Assembly: GCA_036426205.1 (NCBI GenBank)
Contig: CM071567.1
Location: 287,606,145 to 287,670,144 of the forward strand
DNA length: 64,000 nt
Direction: 5' to 3'
Source of the DNA: Ascaphus truei
Taxonomy: Eukaryota > Chordata > Amphibia > Anura > Ascaphidae
Within the stretch, counting starts at the first letter, position 1, and the number at the start of each line of letters is the position of its first letter. This document shows positions 36,339 through 46,190 of this stretch, piece after piece. The position numbers and the translations under genes are program-made. The notes under the pieces were generated by a model. The model searched no databases and was not told where the DNA came from. It saw nothing but the letters and a program-made list of their open reading frames with translations.

Positions 36339-36479
36339 TATATATTATCTCTAACTTTAATATATAATATATATTATCTCTAACTGTTCAAAGAAAAAGA
36401 AGACAGAAGGACACAACTCTCACAGTATAGTATATAAAATATGTGAAAAATTCAAATGGTGGTAATAAATGCACGTACA
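36339..36479. repeat. Short AT-rich tandem duplication
   Basis: ATATATTATCTCTAACT occurs twice within about 60 bases (near 36340 and 36370). The rest is AT-rich non-coding DNA. Confidence 0.7.
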
Positions 36480-37070
36480 ACAAAGCAATTAAACAAAAGC
36501 AGGGCATGATTGGGGTTCATGTTACCACTAAAGCAAGTCGCGGGTCAGCATGCCACCATCAACATCACATGGGTCCTCCCTCAGTGGAATAGCAGATCTT
36601 TACATGCTGGCACTTTCGGCTCCTCTCTCCACCACGACGTTCGCTTGCGCTGTATTGGCACTCTCCCCCACACACAGGGACCACCTGATGTCACTGGGAG
36701 AGTTCTTATTAGAACAGTAATGTGAACAGCCCCGTACTGGTGTTCTCAAACTTGCAGGATCCAAGCTGGGGGCTCTCTCTCTCTACCACGGCGCTACAAG
36801 GCGCTGGCAGTGACGTAATCGAAAGTGCCGAGATTCACCGTACACATACATGGGCAGCCAATGCTCAAAGATGGTCCCATCAGTAAGAACACCACAGTAC
36901 CCAGGAGAAACAACAATAGCTGCGTGTTGAAAAATCCTACGCGTTTCGTAGAGCTTGTCTACTTCATCAGTGATGTTTTAATGTGCAAATGCACACAATA
37001 TTTAAACCCTCAGAGTGCTAGTGATTGGCTGCTCAGGGGATAAATAATCAACCAATCACAGGCACTGTGA
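36480..37070 (-). mobile_element. Penelope-like terminal (pLTR-like) fragment
   Basis: On the minus strand a hammerhead-like core at 36930-36979 is followed by 450 bases of GC-richer DNA. Penelope-like elements carry hammerhead motifs in their terminal repeats, so this is probably a terminal fragment. No RT or endonuclease sequence adjoins it. Confidence 0.5.
36930..36979 (-). ncRNA. Hammerhead ribozyme-like motif with intact cores
   Basis: On the minus strand the order is AAAACATC (stem I 5' strand), A, CTGATGA (the intact first core), A, GTAGA-CAAGC-TCTAC (a perfect 5-bp stem II), GAAA (the intact second core), CGCGTA, and GGATTTTT. GAT pairs with ATC and TTTT pairs with AAAA, separated by one mismatch, forming stem I. 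Stem III is minimal, as reported for the motifs of Penelope-like elements. One extra A sits between CUGAUGA and stem II. Of the copies in this window it is the most likely to be active, if any is. Confidence 0.65.
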
Positions 37071-37071
37071 C

Positions 37072-37092
37072 ACATATATATATATATATATA
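37072..37092. repeat. AT microsatellite
   Basis: A short run of AT dinucleotides. Confidence 0.9.
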
Positions 37093-37179
37093 CATAATTA
37101 AAATCACATAACACTCTTTAAATATAAAACGGGTTAAACAGATATAATAATATCAATAAAACATTCAAACAGGGCATGT

Positions 37180-37250
37180 ACTCAGGAAACAGGGGGTCCC
37201 GAGGCTGAAAATGCAGTTCAGCTCCGGAGACCCCCTGCTACAATAATATA
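37180..37250. repeat. Foldback-C terminal fragment
   Basis: It contains CAGGGGGTCCCGAGGCTGAA and GTTCAGCTCCGGAGACCCCC, the terminal blocks of family C, without the interior. Confidence 0.65.
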
Positions 37251-37344
37251 TTATTAAAAAAAATAAAAGCAGCTTCATTACCTTTGCAGTTAGCCACTAA
37301 GGCAATAAAGGGGTTAAGCCAGACTGCCTGGTTTATTGGGGGTA

Positions 37345-37540
37345 GATGGGTGGGTAAAGGGGATAGTTGCCCCAGGGTACGTGGTTAGGCCAGCCGGTAA
37401 GGTTGCGGGAGGAGTTAACCCTTCATTACCTTAGCGGTAGTAACTGCTACGGCAAAGAAATGGTTAACCCCTCTCTCTACCCACCCGGTAGGCCTAACCA
37501 CCCACCCTGGGGCAACTACCCCCTTCACCGACCCCCTCTA
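37345..37540. repeat. Long palindromic module
   Basis: The arms mirror each other around about 37440. GGGTGGGTAAAGGGGATAG and GTTGCCCCAGGG on the left correspond to CCTGGGGCAAC and CTACCCCCTTCACC on the right, with AGGCCTAACCAC and GGTTAACCCC elements between. The centre GCGGTAGTAACTGCTACGG folds on itself. The whole could form a hairpin of about 90-bp arms. Confidence 0.8.
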
Positions 37541-37839
37541 GCACCAATAAACATTACAAAACAAACACTAATACAACCCCCCCGCCCCAACACATACAGT
37601 ACAGTAATGGGAAAAATACCTATTATCCATTATCCTAATAACCCATTATCTGGATAATAGCTAATTTGCCCATTAAAAAATAAAACGTAACCAAAACATG
37701 ACCCAACCAGCATATAGTAAATAAAATGTGTACTTGATCCTGCCAAGAAGAAGGCCATCCTCGTCCCCCTCGTCTTCATCTGCTTTCTCATCTTCAGTGG
37801 GTACCGACAGTAAAAAAAAAAAAATAACTACTGGCCACG

Positions 37840-38240
37840 AACCTGTTAATTACCATAGAGGTTATTAACCACTATGGTAATTAAGGGGTTAACCCCATTT
37901 CCGCTACCCACCCGGGAGGCTTAAACACCCTCCCCAAGGCAACTACCCCCACCTCCTCTACTCATTGATTGGCACAGTGGAACTCCATGCCTTATAGGCA
38001 TGGTTTGCCACTATGGCAATGAATGGGCAAGCTACAAATAAAAAAACAAGCAGCAAATAAATTACATGACATTTCAATTTAAAAAAATTCCCTTAAACCA
38101 ATTGATTGGCACAGTGGTACACCATGCCCTGTGGGCATGGTTTTCTACTATAGCAATGAATGGGCAAGATACAAATAAAAAAATAAGCAGCAAATAAAAT
38201 ACATTACATTTCACTTTTTTTTTTTAAATTGCTGCTTTTT
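37840..38240. repeat. Palindromic modules with a ~132-bp tandem pair
   Basis: At 37850-37890 a near-perfect palindrome is centred on GAGGTTATTAACCACTATGG. At about 37966 and 38098 two copies of a unit start with ATTGATTGGCACAGTGG. Each holds the hairpin CCATGCC...GGCATGG and a linker AGCAGCAAATAAA. Confidence 0.8.
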
Positions 38241-38244
38241 TTAT

Positions 38245-38455
38245 TCGCTTCCCGAGTTATAGGCCCCATTATGGGGTTCCGGTATCCTCCTGCTTTGTTT
38301 AAATCTTCTGATCACGTGGGCCATGACGCAGGATAATTTAAACATGTTTGGGATTCCGGCACCCCATTCTCGGGCGTGTAACTTGAGAAGCAGGGGGTCC
38401 CCAGACCTGAAACTAATTCAATACAGCACCGGAGACCACCTGCTACAATTAAATG
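38245..38455. repeat. Foldback family C copy, left terminus eroded
   Basis: Mirrored blocks are CCCGAGTTATAGGCCCC / GGGCGTGTAACTTGAG, ATGGGGTTCCGGTATCC / GGATTCCGGCACCCCAT, and TTTAAATC / ATTTAAAC around GATCACGTGGG. The right end reads CACCGGAGACCACCTGC. Confidence 0.7.
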
Positions 38456-38559
38456 TTATTAAAATAAAATAACAGCCATGTGATCACCTGACAGATCCGC
38501 GCAGTGAGTGTGACTGATTCAGTCTATTCTTACTTTGCGACTCTACAGACCGGCACAGC

Positions 38560-39476
38560 CCGGTAGGATTCACACATCTCAAGTCCAATTCCAACGCAGG
38601 GAACCCGCTGTGTTAATGCGATGGGCCATTAAGTATCCCTAACTGCACTGCATGGTGCGGCTTCAGTTCAACCGTGGTAAGTGCCAGGCTGAAGCGACGG
38701 AACCTAAGACTCCATCTGTAGTTAGATGCGATTGAAAAAAGACATATGTTCATCAATATTTAACAACTTTTGGCAGCCACAATGCCACGTCTAAATCAAT
38801 AAATTCTATAATTGAAAACTCAAATTCTATTCAACTTTTAAAATTATAATCTATGTGCCAGGAAATCAATTTGCTAAACTGGGCCACTTTATAGTAAGGA
38901 TATAAGCATGGGGGAGCTAAGTCACCTGTATCTGAAGTTTGCCATAACATGTGTTTGCCTAAACTTGGTTTCTTACCATGCCAGATACATTTTTTGAGAT
39001 GTAAGATTTAAGATCCTGTAAAACTTTAATGAAAATAGGAATTGGTAAAGTTTGAAAAAGATAAAGTAATTTCAGTAGTACAAATATTTTTAGCCCTCAA
39101 AATCTACCAATCCAAGAGATATGGAACTTGCACTATCGTAGAAGGTCTTTTTTGATAGCTTTAAACAAGATGGGGCATTTGATTAATATACGGTAGGGTA
39201 TCATGTTTTTTCGATAATAATAGATATTTAATTGTGTGACTGCACCATTTAAAATCGAAATGTTAGGAGAATAGTTGAATAATAAAGTTAAGGGATTTCA
39301 ATTTGTTATTATTCATTTTAAAGCCTTCTAATTTATTAAATGTATCCAGTTTGTTAAATTAGTTTGGTAGAGAATTAAGGATCTGATAATAGTCAAGAGA
39401 ACATTATCCACAGAAAGCCATAATTTGTACTGTGGTGTACTACAGTACCTGGATTCCTTTAATATCAGGTTTAGAC
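38560..39476. other. Non-coding DNA with one B-related fragment
   Basis: At 38565-38640 GCCCGGTAGGATTCACAC and TGTTAATGCGATGGGCC identify a B-related fragment. From 38641 to 39476 I saw only AT-rich DNA without genes. Confidence 0.5.
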
Positions 39477-39480
39477 CTTG

Positions 39481-40196
39481 TGTAGCGCTGCTTCCTCCCC
39501 AACCCTCTGGGAGATCTGGCTGTTGCTACAGGTGTCATGGTGCTAAATACCTGTGAGGGTCCAGGAGATGCGGAGGGTCAACAATGGTAAGGGGAAACAG
39601 GTCAGGCTTTTGGTGATCCTTCAGGCTTTTCTCATGGTGTCAACACCTCTAGTAATAGCAGGCCCCAGGTGTACTGGAGACAGTCCCCACCATGACAGTT
39701 CTCAAGCATACCTCTACCCAATAGACTGTTACTTAGGCAGAGGTATATAAAACAGGATCTTTTATTGAGACAGCCACTGAAGTTGCCATTACAGGGTATG
39801 CATGGGTTTTCAGAATCAGTCTCAGGCCTCTGGATGTTACTGGCCTTTTTGCAATATTGAGGCCTTGCAATCTGGTAGGTCTCCTACCCTCAACCCCTTA
39901 AGGAGCTGAGAGCATGTCTCCACCTGGCCTGGAGGGACACAGCTCCACTCCTCCTCAGACCAGACTCACCACTAGACTGGCTATATTTTAGGACACTTCC
40001 TCCCTAAGGCACAGAGGAGGAGGGCACAGTGTCTGCACCAGGATTGGCTGTACACCGACAGTTTACCTCCACCCCTGTCACTCAAGGAGGCAGCATGAGG
40101 GGGGTAAACCCAAAAGGACAACCTGCCACTGCCTATAACTACTTGGACTTACATGACATTAGGCAGAAAGTTTAGTCTGGACCCGCCATGGCTACA
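39481..40196. mobile_element. Solo-LTR-like insertion (716 bp)
   Basis: The element starts TGTAGCGCTG and ends CATGGCTACA, so the termini are TGTAGC and GCTACA, a 6-bp perfect inverted repeat with TG...CA ends. It is flanked by the 4-bp direct repeat CTTG at 39477-39480 and 40197-40200. This is the structure of a solo LTR left by recombination of a full element. GGTATATAAAAC near 39745 may be a TATA box on the plus strand, while CAATAAAAGATCC on the minus strand could be a polyadenylation signal, so orientation is open. No coding sequence is present. Confidence 0.75.
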
Positions 40197-40441
40197 CTTG
40201 TATGGACTGCTAAGGTCTCTAACGATAAGGTTAATAGGAGCAGAGAGAAAGGGCAGTCTTGGTAGGTCTTACTTCTAATAAGAATTAAGTTTGACATTGC
40301 TTCAAAGGGATTGGACTACTAGTAGGAATTTGCACTGGAAGCGAAAAGAGTTGTGGTCAATTAATTCCAATCTAGGTGATTGAAAACCATTTTTGTGTTC
40401 AACACATGGAGGAGAGCTGAATAATTGTTTTTTTTAGAATA

Positions 40442-40801
40442 CACTACCGACACACTTAATCCGAGCAGGGCTAGTTCCGCAAGCCGGGGGATGCCCCGGC
40501 TTGCTAGCCCCACTCCCTCGGCGTGCCGCGCGTCACCGATGCGCGGTCACGCGTCATCGGGTGCCAGCGCCCCCTGCACGCGCGTCCAGGGCTCCCCGAG
40601 GGAGCCCTGGTGTCCCACGATGTGGGGGATGGCGGCAGGGGGTTCCGGGGGACCCGGCGGACCCGGCAGCGGGAGGGAGAGCGCCCCGATCGGAGGGCGC
40701 TCTTCCGCTGCTTCGGCGCGCGCCCGGCACCCTCCGGCGCGCGCCAGGTTACTGCTGCGGCCGAGAACGGGCAAATGCTCGAATAAACTCGGCCGCAGCA
40801 G
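40442..40801. mobile_element. TA-flanked GC-rich MITE, copy 1
   Basis: The element starts CACTACCGACACACTT and ends CTCGGCCGCAGCAG. TA dinucleotides flank it at 40440-40441 and 40802-40803. It is CpG-rich inside, contrasting with the AT-rich flanks. Shared features with copies at 49344 and 52106 are a CACT/CAG start, ATTCGAGC-like subterminal sequence and a TA target. TA duplication suggests the Tc1/mariner superfamily. Frames of 87-131 codons across it are composition artefacts. Confidence 0.6.
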
Positions 40802-40803
40802 TA

Positions 40804-41092
40804 CGCTATTAAATCTTTAGTTCTCCTGGGATTGTAAGCGGACAGTCTTCAATTGACAATCACCACGGGAATGGGGTGAATTAGTTTGGAAAGTATTTCA
40901 TTTAGTCTGGTACAGTAGCTTGTATGTTGGAAAATATATTAACATCTATGTTAATATGTAGAAACCTTTTTATTATGGCTTTTTAAGAAATTTGTAATTT
41001 AATCATTGAAGTTATCGCGGCAAAATCATTGGTTTCCAATTTGAAATGTCTAAACACTGGCATATTGTTCATGCTATCGATGTAGTAATATC
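40804..41092. other. AT-rich non-coding DNA
   Basis: Nothing recognised between the two MITEs. Confidence 0.5.
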
Positions 41093-41249
41093 CAGTGTTC
41101 GACAAACCTATACATTTGCTCGCCCCGGGCGAATGGATTTAACCCCCGGGCGAGTAAATATTGGCCCAAGCAGCACACGTTTGGTACTAGGTGGCGAGTA
41201 GATTTTTTTGAGTGGCGAGTAGATTTTTTTGGTGATTTGTCAACCACTG
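41093..41249. mobile_element. hAT-type MITE, copy 2 (157 bp)
   Basis: It is almost identical to 3105-3260, with two substitutions and one extra T. The flanks GTAATATC and GAATATCA look like an 8-bp target duplication altered by an indel. The ends are CAGTGTTCG...CAACCACTG. Confidence 0.9.
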
Positions 41250-41257
41250 GAATATCA

Positions 41258-42445
41258 ATAGACATTCTATACTTCTCAAAAGCATTTTCTTTTAATTAAT
41301 TTCATTACTACAGTAACTACAGTATTAAAGCCAAAGTGCAATATTAAATGCAGGTGTAAGTGCATTAGTAAAATCTAGCATGCTCCAGAAAATGTTTATA
41401 CAATTATATATTACCAAGAAAAGAAACTTGCACTCATGTCAAATAGTTATGACAATCTATTCAGCTGAAGAAAATATGTTCCTCAAAGAAATTGACTCAG
41501 GGCTTCCATACCTTATGCCTTATTACAGTCATTTTGGTTTTCACAGACTTCTTTTGGTTTCCTTAGCAACAGTGAGGTTGTTGCTGAATTAATAAATGAA
41601 ATTAAGTATGTGAGCAGAAAAGGCCAAACCTGAAAAAGTATTAAGATATGTTAAAAAAAATGACCAAATATTTTACTAGTAGTAAAAGTAATAATTCACT
41701 TCAGTGTCTTTTTATTTTAGTAATTTTCTTTATTGTTTATGTAATTCTAAACACAATCAGAGCTATATTGCAAGTAGGACCTGCTAAGGCAAATCCTATA
41801 GTGCATACATGTATTGATTTAATAATGTAAAAAAAAATATGTTTTAGTTTGTGGAATATAAACCAAATAATTCCTAGGTAAAACAATTAGATATGTTCAA
41901 GTACTGACAAAAAAATATTTTGGTAATTTCTTAAAATTATTTAATTTACTTCCATAATGATGAATATATTGTTTCTATACCTACATTCCATTATACATAC
42001 AGATGTAGCAGACGTGAATGTTCCCACTGGTGCATTGCAACGGAACATACAGATTGTAATGGGTATGTTAGTTAATTGATCACCTCATTGGTTTGTGTGT
42101 CTGTTCTTCAAACAGAAGCTTGTAACAAATCCTTGAGCCTGTGAGCACTGAGCTATGTGACTGGATTGCAGTGTGGTTCATGTCCAGTTTGGATTAAGTG
42201 TGGAGTAAAAACAAGGCAGGTGTGAAAGAAGGAATTCAGAAGTACAATAAAATGTAAGCACTTAATACTCCATAGTTGCAACATTGAGAAGAACTAAGGA
42301 TGCCACTCAATGCACATCATGACACATGTATATGTACGTGGAGCAGATGCTCAAGGAAGTGTACTGCTGGGGGATGTGTTAGCATGTGGTCTCTTGGGAG
42401 TCTCCGAATGGAGTCTGAAGAAGCAATTTGCAACATTAAGGGTGA
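41258..42445. other. AT-rich non-coding DNA
   Basis: No gene or bounded repeat was recognised. Confidence 0.45.
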
Positions 42446-42769
42446 TTAACAATTTTGAAAGGAGCATTTGCTAACTGAGGCCCTAACTAGGACTTGTGGT
42501 ACAGAGGGTGGAGCTGAGACTGAGAACAAGGAAGAGGTAGGTAGCTGGGTAACAGTTACAAGCAGAAGCAGGGGGAAGAGGAAGTGGCAAGCCAGTTCTA
42601 AGCTGACCCATCTCAAAAGATTTGTTAGATTTATTGAAGATATTGGGGGCATCATGGCAACAATGCCAGGGCTGGCGGAGACAGATTCATGTTGCAGCCA
42701 GGAGAATATTTGGCTACTAGGGAATTTGCCCATTCCGTTGTGGGATGGGGTTTTTTGGGAGTAAAGAGA

Positions 42770-42965
42770 GTGAATGAAGGGGATAGTTTCCCCAGGGTGG
42801 GTGGTTAGGCCTCTTGGGTGGATAGTGGGAGGGTGTAACCTTTTCATTACCTAACCACTAAGGTAATGAAAGCTTTAGCTCCTCCCACAACCTTCCTGGT
42901 AGGCCTAATCACCCACCCTGGGGAAACTACCCCCTTCACCCACCCCCTCAACCCCCTTCACCCAC
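42770..42965. repeat. Long palindromic module
   Basis: GAAGGGGATAGTTTCCCC and AGGGTGGGTGGTTAGGCC on the left mirror AGGCCTAATCACCCACCCTG and GGGGAAACTACCCCCTTC on the right, around CTAACCACTAAGGTAATG near 42855. It belongs to the same family as 37345-37540. Confidence 0.8.
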
Positions 42966-43089
42966 CGCTCTTCCCTCTTCACAAACCTCCTCTACCCGCT
43001 TCACCCACCACCTCTACCCCCAGCAAACCAGGTAGTTTGGTTTAAACCCTTCATTAACTTAGCAGCTTGCTGCTAAGGAAATTAAGCTG

Positions 43090-43215
43090 CTTTTATTTTA
43101 ATGACATCTTATTGAAGGAGGGGGTCTCCGGAGCTGAACCACATTAATTTCAGCCCCAGAGGCCTCCTGCTTCCTGGGTTAAAGGCCCCGTATGAGGTAC
43201 CAGTATTTCTCTTAC
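43090..43215. repeat. Foldback-C half copy
   Basis: GGGGGTCTCCGGAGCTGAAC, CATTAATTTCAGCCCC and GGCCTCCTGCTTCCTGGG identify one arm of family C. Confidence 0.65.
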
Positions 43216-43559
43216 TATTGCACTTAAGACCTTCCCTTTTAGCTTGTAGGCTATTCCCTGAAATAATGCTATGATAATGATGGTCTAAATGTGAGTTATG
43301 GCAGTTTTTTATGTGACCTAATTATCGCAACGTTATTTCCATGCACTAGCATGAACGTAGGTTTGTGAATCTGTGTTGTTAGTTTAATGTCTCATTTGCA
43401 TATGAATAAGCCAGACATCCTTTAAAAGTTCACAAACCAACTTTTTTAAGGTTAACATGAGGGTATAGTAATGTCAATAACATTTATGGATATGCGTTAC
43501 GACTACCGTTATGTTAAATCGGGGTAACGTCACGATAAATTATTTAATGGACTTCTGAG

Positions 43560-44064
43560 GATGTAAATGTAAGAGTGGGAGGATTCTCTGCTACGTTTGG
43601 CCACACAGGAGACCCGTACTGAGCTGCTCTCACACCGCGGGAATCGAAGCAGGTGTGACGTCACAAGCTCCGACGGACACTAAGGAGCAAAGAAACAGTC
43701 CCAGCAGAGTATCCACGGACAGCTGGAGGCATCTGATTGAGAGGAGGCGGTGAGATACATATCGGTGCAGTGACACTGTAGTACCCTGATGAGTGTTACA
43801 GCTGCGCCAGCCTTTATTCTAAAGCGGCGCACGCCGTACCGCTCTGAATACCGGGTCACGACGCGCTTTGTTTTCCAACCGTTATAGCAAATGACTCGGG
43901 ATTCTATCGGTCTTCTATCGCGTGCAGAATCCATTTATCGGGCGCTGAAAATTGCATTTTAGCGTTGTCTGCAATAACGTGCAAAGTGTAGGTGCTAAGT
44001 TCGAAAGATCCAATACATTTTTGATAGAAGTAGTACCCTGCTCGTGTCTTATTATAGAATACAA
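43560..44064 (-). other. Non-coding DNA adjoining PLE fragment
   Basis: On the minus strand this follows the RT fragment after its motif A and does not continue the RT. It is GC-richer than its surroundings and may be a Penelope-like terminal sequence joined by truncation. Confidence 0.35.
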
Positions 44065-44424
44065 TTAAGTCACATCCATCGTAACCCATCGGAAATTTGT
44101 CTCACATTTGATGGACTGAATATCTTTAATTAAGTCATTTGAATCTTTCAAAAAAGATGGTAACGACTGTACCAGAGTTTGTAAAAATGTATCGATGTAA
44201 CGTGAAAGACCATTTCCTAAAGATCCAATGCTTGACACAATAGGCCTACCAGGCAGATGTGTCAGCGATTTATGGATCTTTGGGAGATGGTAGAAGATGG
44301 GCACGACTGGATGTGCAGGAAACAGGAAATCCAACTCTATTTTGTTACGTACATATAGTATTTGCCCCATTTCTAGAAATACCCTAAGCTCCTATTGGAA
44401 AACACTAGTTGGATCCTTTGTAAG
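44065..44424 (-). pseudogene. Penelope-like RT, middle fragment (PLE 1)
   Basis: The minus-strand frame contains FYHLPKIHKS, GRPIVSSIGSLGNGLSRYID and ends WVTMDVT, where RT motif A starts. This order (LPKIHK, GRPIVS, RYIDTFLQ, then DVT) is typical of Penelope-like reverse transcriptases. The first codons are separated from the upstream half of the gene by the insertion at 44430-45175. A stop codon (TAG) lies a few codons after the junction. Motifs B and C are missing, so it cannot be active. Confidence 0.85.
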
Positions 44425-44429
44425 CTTCT

Positions 44430-45175
44430 TGTAATGCTTGCGCGAGCCCACAAACAAGACCTGACCCCGGCATTGAGGTGGGAAGGACTATGCCACACAC
44501 CCACAGTAGCGGGGGCGGGCCCAGAAGGTGGTTTGTAGCGTTGCTGGGTCTGGATATGAAGAAAGGGTTAATCCAATACTTGCCGGGGTCCGCGGGTTGG
44601 AGAGGTACATGTAGTTGAAGTCCGTAAGCCTGTGGTCTGTGGTTGGAGAGGTACTCATAGTCGTTATACGTAAGACAGGGGTCAAGAGCCAGAGAGAATC
44701 CAAATGCAAAGCCAGGTTGGAACACGAGAGGTTAACTGCAGAGAACAAGACAAGACTGGGCTGGACAAGACAGGCACACGCAAACGCTACACAAGATTAT
44801 GCTCAGCAATGAGACTGAGCACTGAGCAGGTTCTTATACAGGAAGTGACCAATGATGCAGGAGGCGGAGCAGAGGCGGAGCCCCTGTGGAGGCAGGGATA
44901 GGCTGCAGGAAGATAAGGGCTCATAGCAATCTTAACTCGCAGCTGGGGCTCGTTGTGCGATGTCACACGTGCACACCGCACGCAGTGGAGGCGTGGTCGA
45001 GGGGGCGGAGCTAAGGTCCGTGACCTGTTAGAAGAGGAGCGGGTGCGTACGCGCTCTATAAACAGAGCGGGGGTGTGCACACCAGCGGGGGCGGACGGAG
45101 GCAGCAGCCACTGCAGTACTGATATGTAGAGAGGAGGGACCGCGCCGCAAGCGACGCAATCCCCGAATCCTCACA
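44430..45175. mobile_element. Solo-LTR-like insertion inside PLE 1 (746 bp)
   Basis: The element interrupts the PLE 1 reading frame. Its termini are TGTAATGC and CCTCACA on the plus strand (TG...CA in either direction). Flanks are CTTCT at 44425-44429 and CTTGT at 45176-45180, a 5-bp duplication with one mismatch. Leaving out the element and one flank brings the two PLE halves into the same frame, which supports these boundaries. A TCTATAAAC near 45056 may be a TATA box on the plus strand. No protein is encoded. Confidence 0.7.
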
Positions 45176-45180
45176 CTTGT

Positions 45181-46190
45181 TATATGAGCTTGTGTCATTA
45201 AGTTGTCTCAATGCCTCTTTTTTGTAATCTGCGGAGGACTGCACTACTATCGCCCCTCCCTTGTCCGCATTTTTTATGACTCCGGAATTGTTGTTTTTAA
45301 GTATGTTTTTAACTAGTTCTCTTTGCTCATCCCTCGTTAGGTTTACTCCTGTATTAGGACTGAATGTGTACCCCTCCGCAAGTATTTTAAGGTCCCTCTC
45401 CACCAACCTTTCAAAGGTGGTGATAAAGGGTCCCTTAGAGGCATTAGCATAGAAGGTAGATTTTAGTCGAAAATCTGTGTGTTGTTGACTAAAGAAGTCT
45501 TCTGGTAGAGGTATACCCAAAGAGTCCACATCATCACCTTGCTCTCTCTCCAGTCTCTCCATGTTGGAAAGTGCACAATAATCTTGAAATGTATCCAGTT
45601 GTCTTGTGACAGGTGATGGCAAAGCATCACCTCCATTAGTCAACGGAGACGGCTGTGATACATTATGACCACTACTAAACTCATTCTGATCTTTAATATC
45701 AAAAAACCTTTGATGGCATAGTTTGCGTGTGAAACGCTGCAAGTCTATAATCACATTAAATAATGAAAAATCGTTATATGGACAAAATGTAACCCCTTGT
45801 TTGAGGGACATTTGGCCTGTGGTAAGTTCAAAATCAGAGATGTTTATCACGTTATTATCCATGGCACCTAAGCATATTTCTTCCTCTTAATGGCACCTCA
45901 TTTGTCTCTTCTTTCTTTTGGATCTCCACGTCCTTTTCCTAAAAATGACCTTGCCTCTTGATCCCTCCTAGCTTGAGTCAAGGGTCCTGCTTTTCCCGTG
46001 TTGGAGGCATCCCTCTGGAGACTTCTTGTGTCACTTCTCGTTATCCACACATCCTCAGTCGGATCAAACGATACTGAGGGACCCCTACTCTCTCCACCTG
46101 ACACGTCTGACTCGAAACTCGAGGTATCAGCGTAGCGTTGTTTCAGTGTCGATTTTTGGGGTTTTGGGAAAGGAGATTTCAGGTGCAATA
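45181..46190 (-). pseudogene. Penelope-like N-terminal region (PLE 1)
   Basis: The longest frame (268 codons, from 45862) includes LTTGQMSLKQGVTFCP, NVIIDLQRFTRKLC and later LKNNNSGVIKNADKGGAIVV. These match the region before the RT core of Penelope-like elements, where an 'L..G..F.P' segment is followed by 'DL..F.RKL' and 'ADKG...VV'. A 96-codon frame from 46188, separated by a stop, may be the start of the protein. The end of the 268-codon frame runs into the LTR-like insertion. Confidence 0.8.

Noticed and set aside
37966..38230. CRISPR-like array
   Set aside because: Two units of about 132 bp with similar linkers are not repeat-spacer architecture, and the context is eukaryotic.
40425..40820. 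Overlapping frames of 75-131 codons rich in Arg, Pro and Ala
   Set aside because: They lie in a GC-rich MITE on both strands and have no known motif; stop codons are rare there because of base composition.
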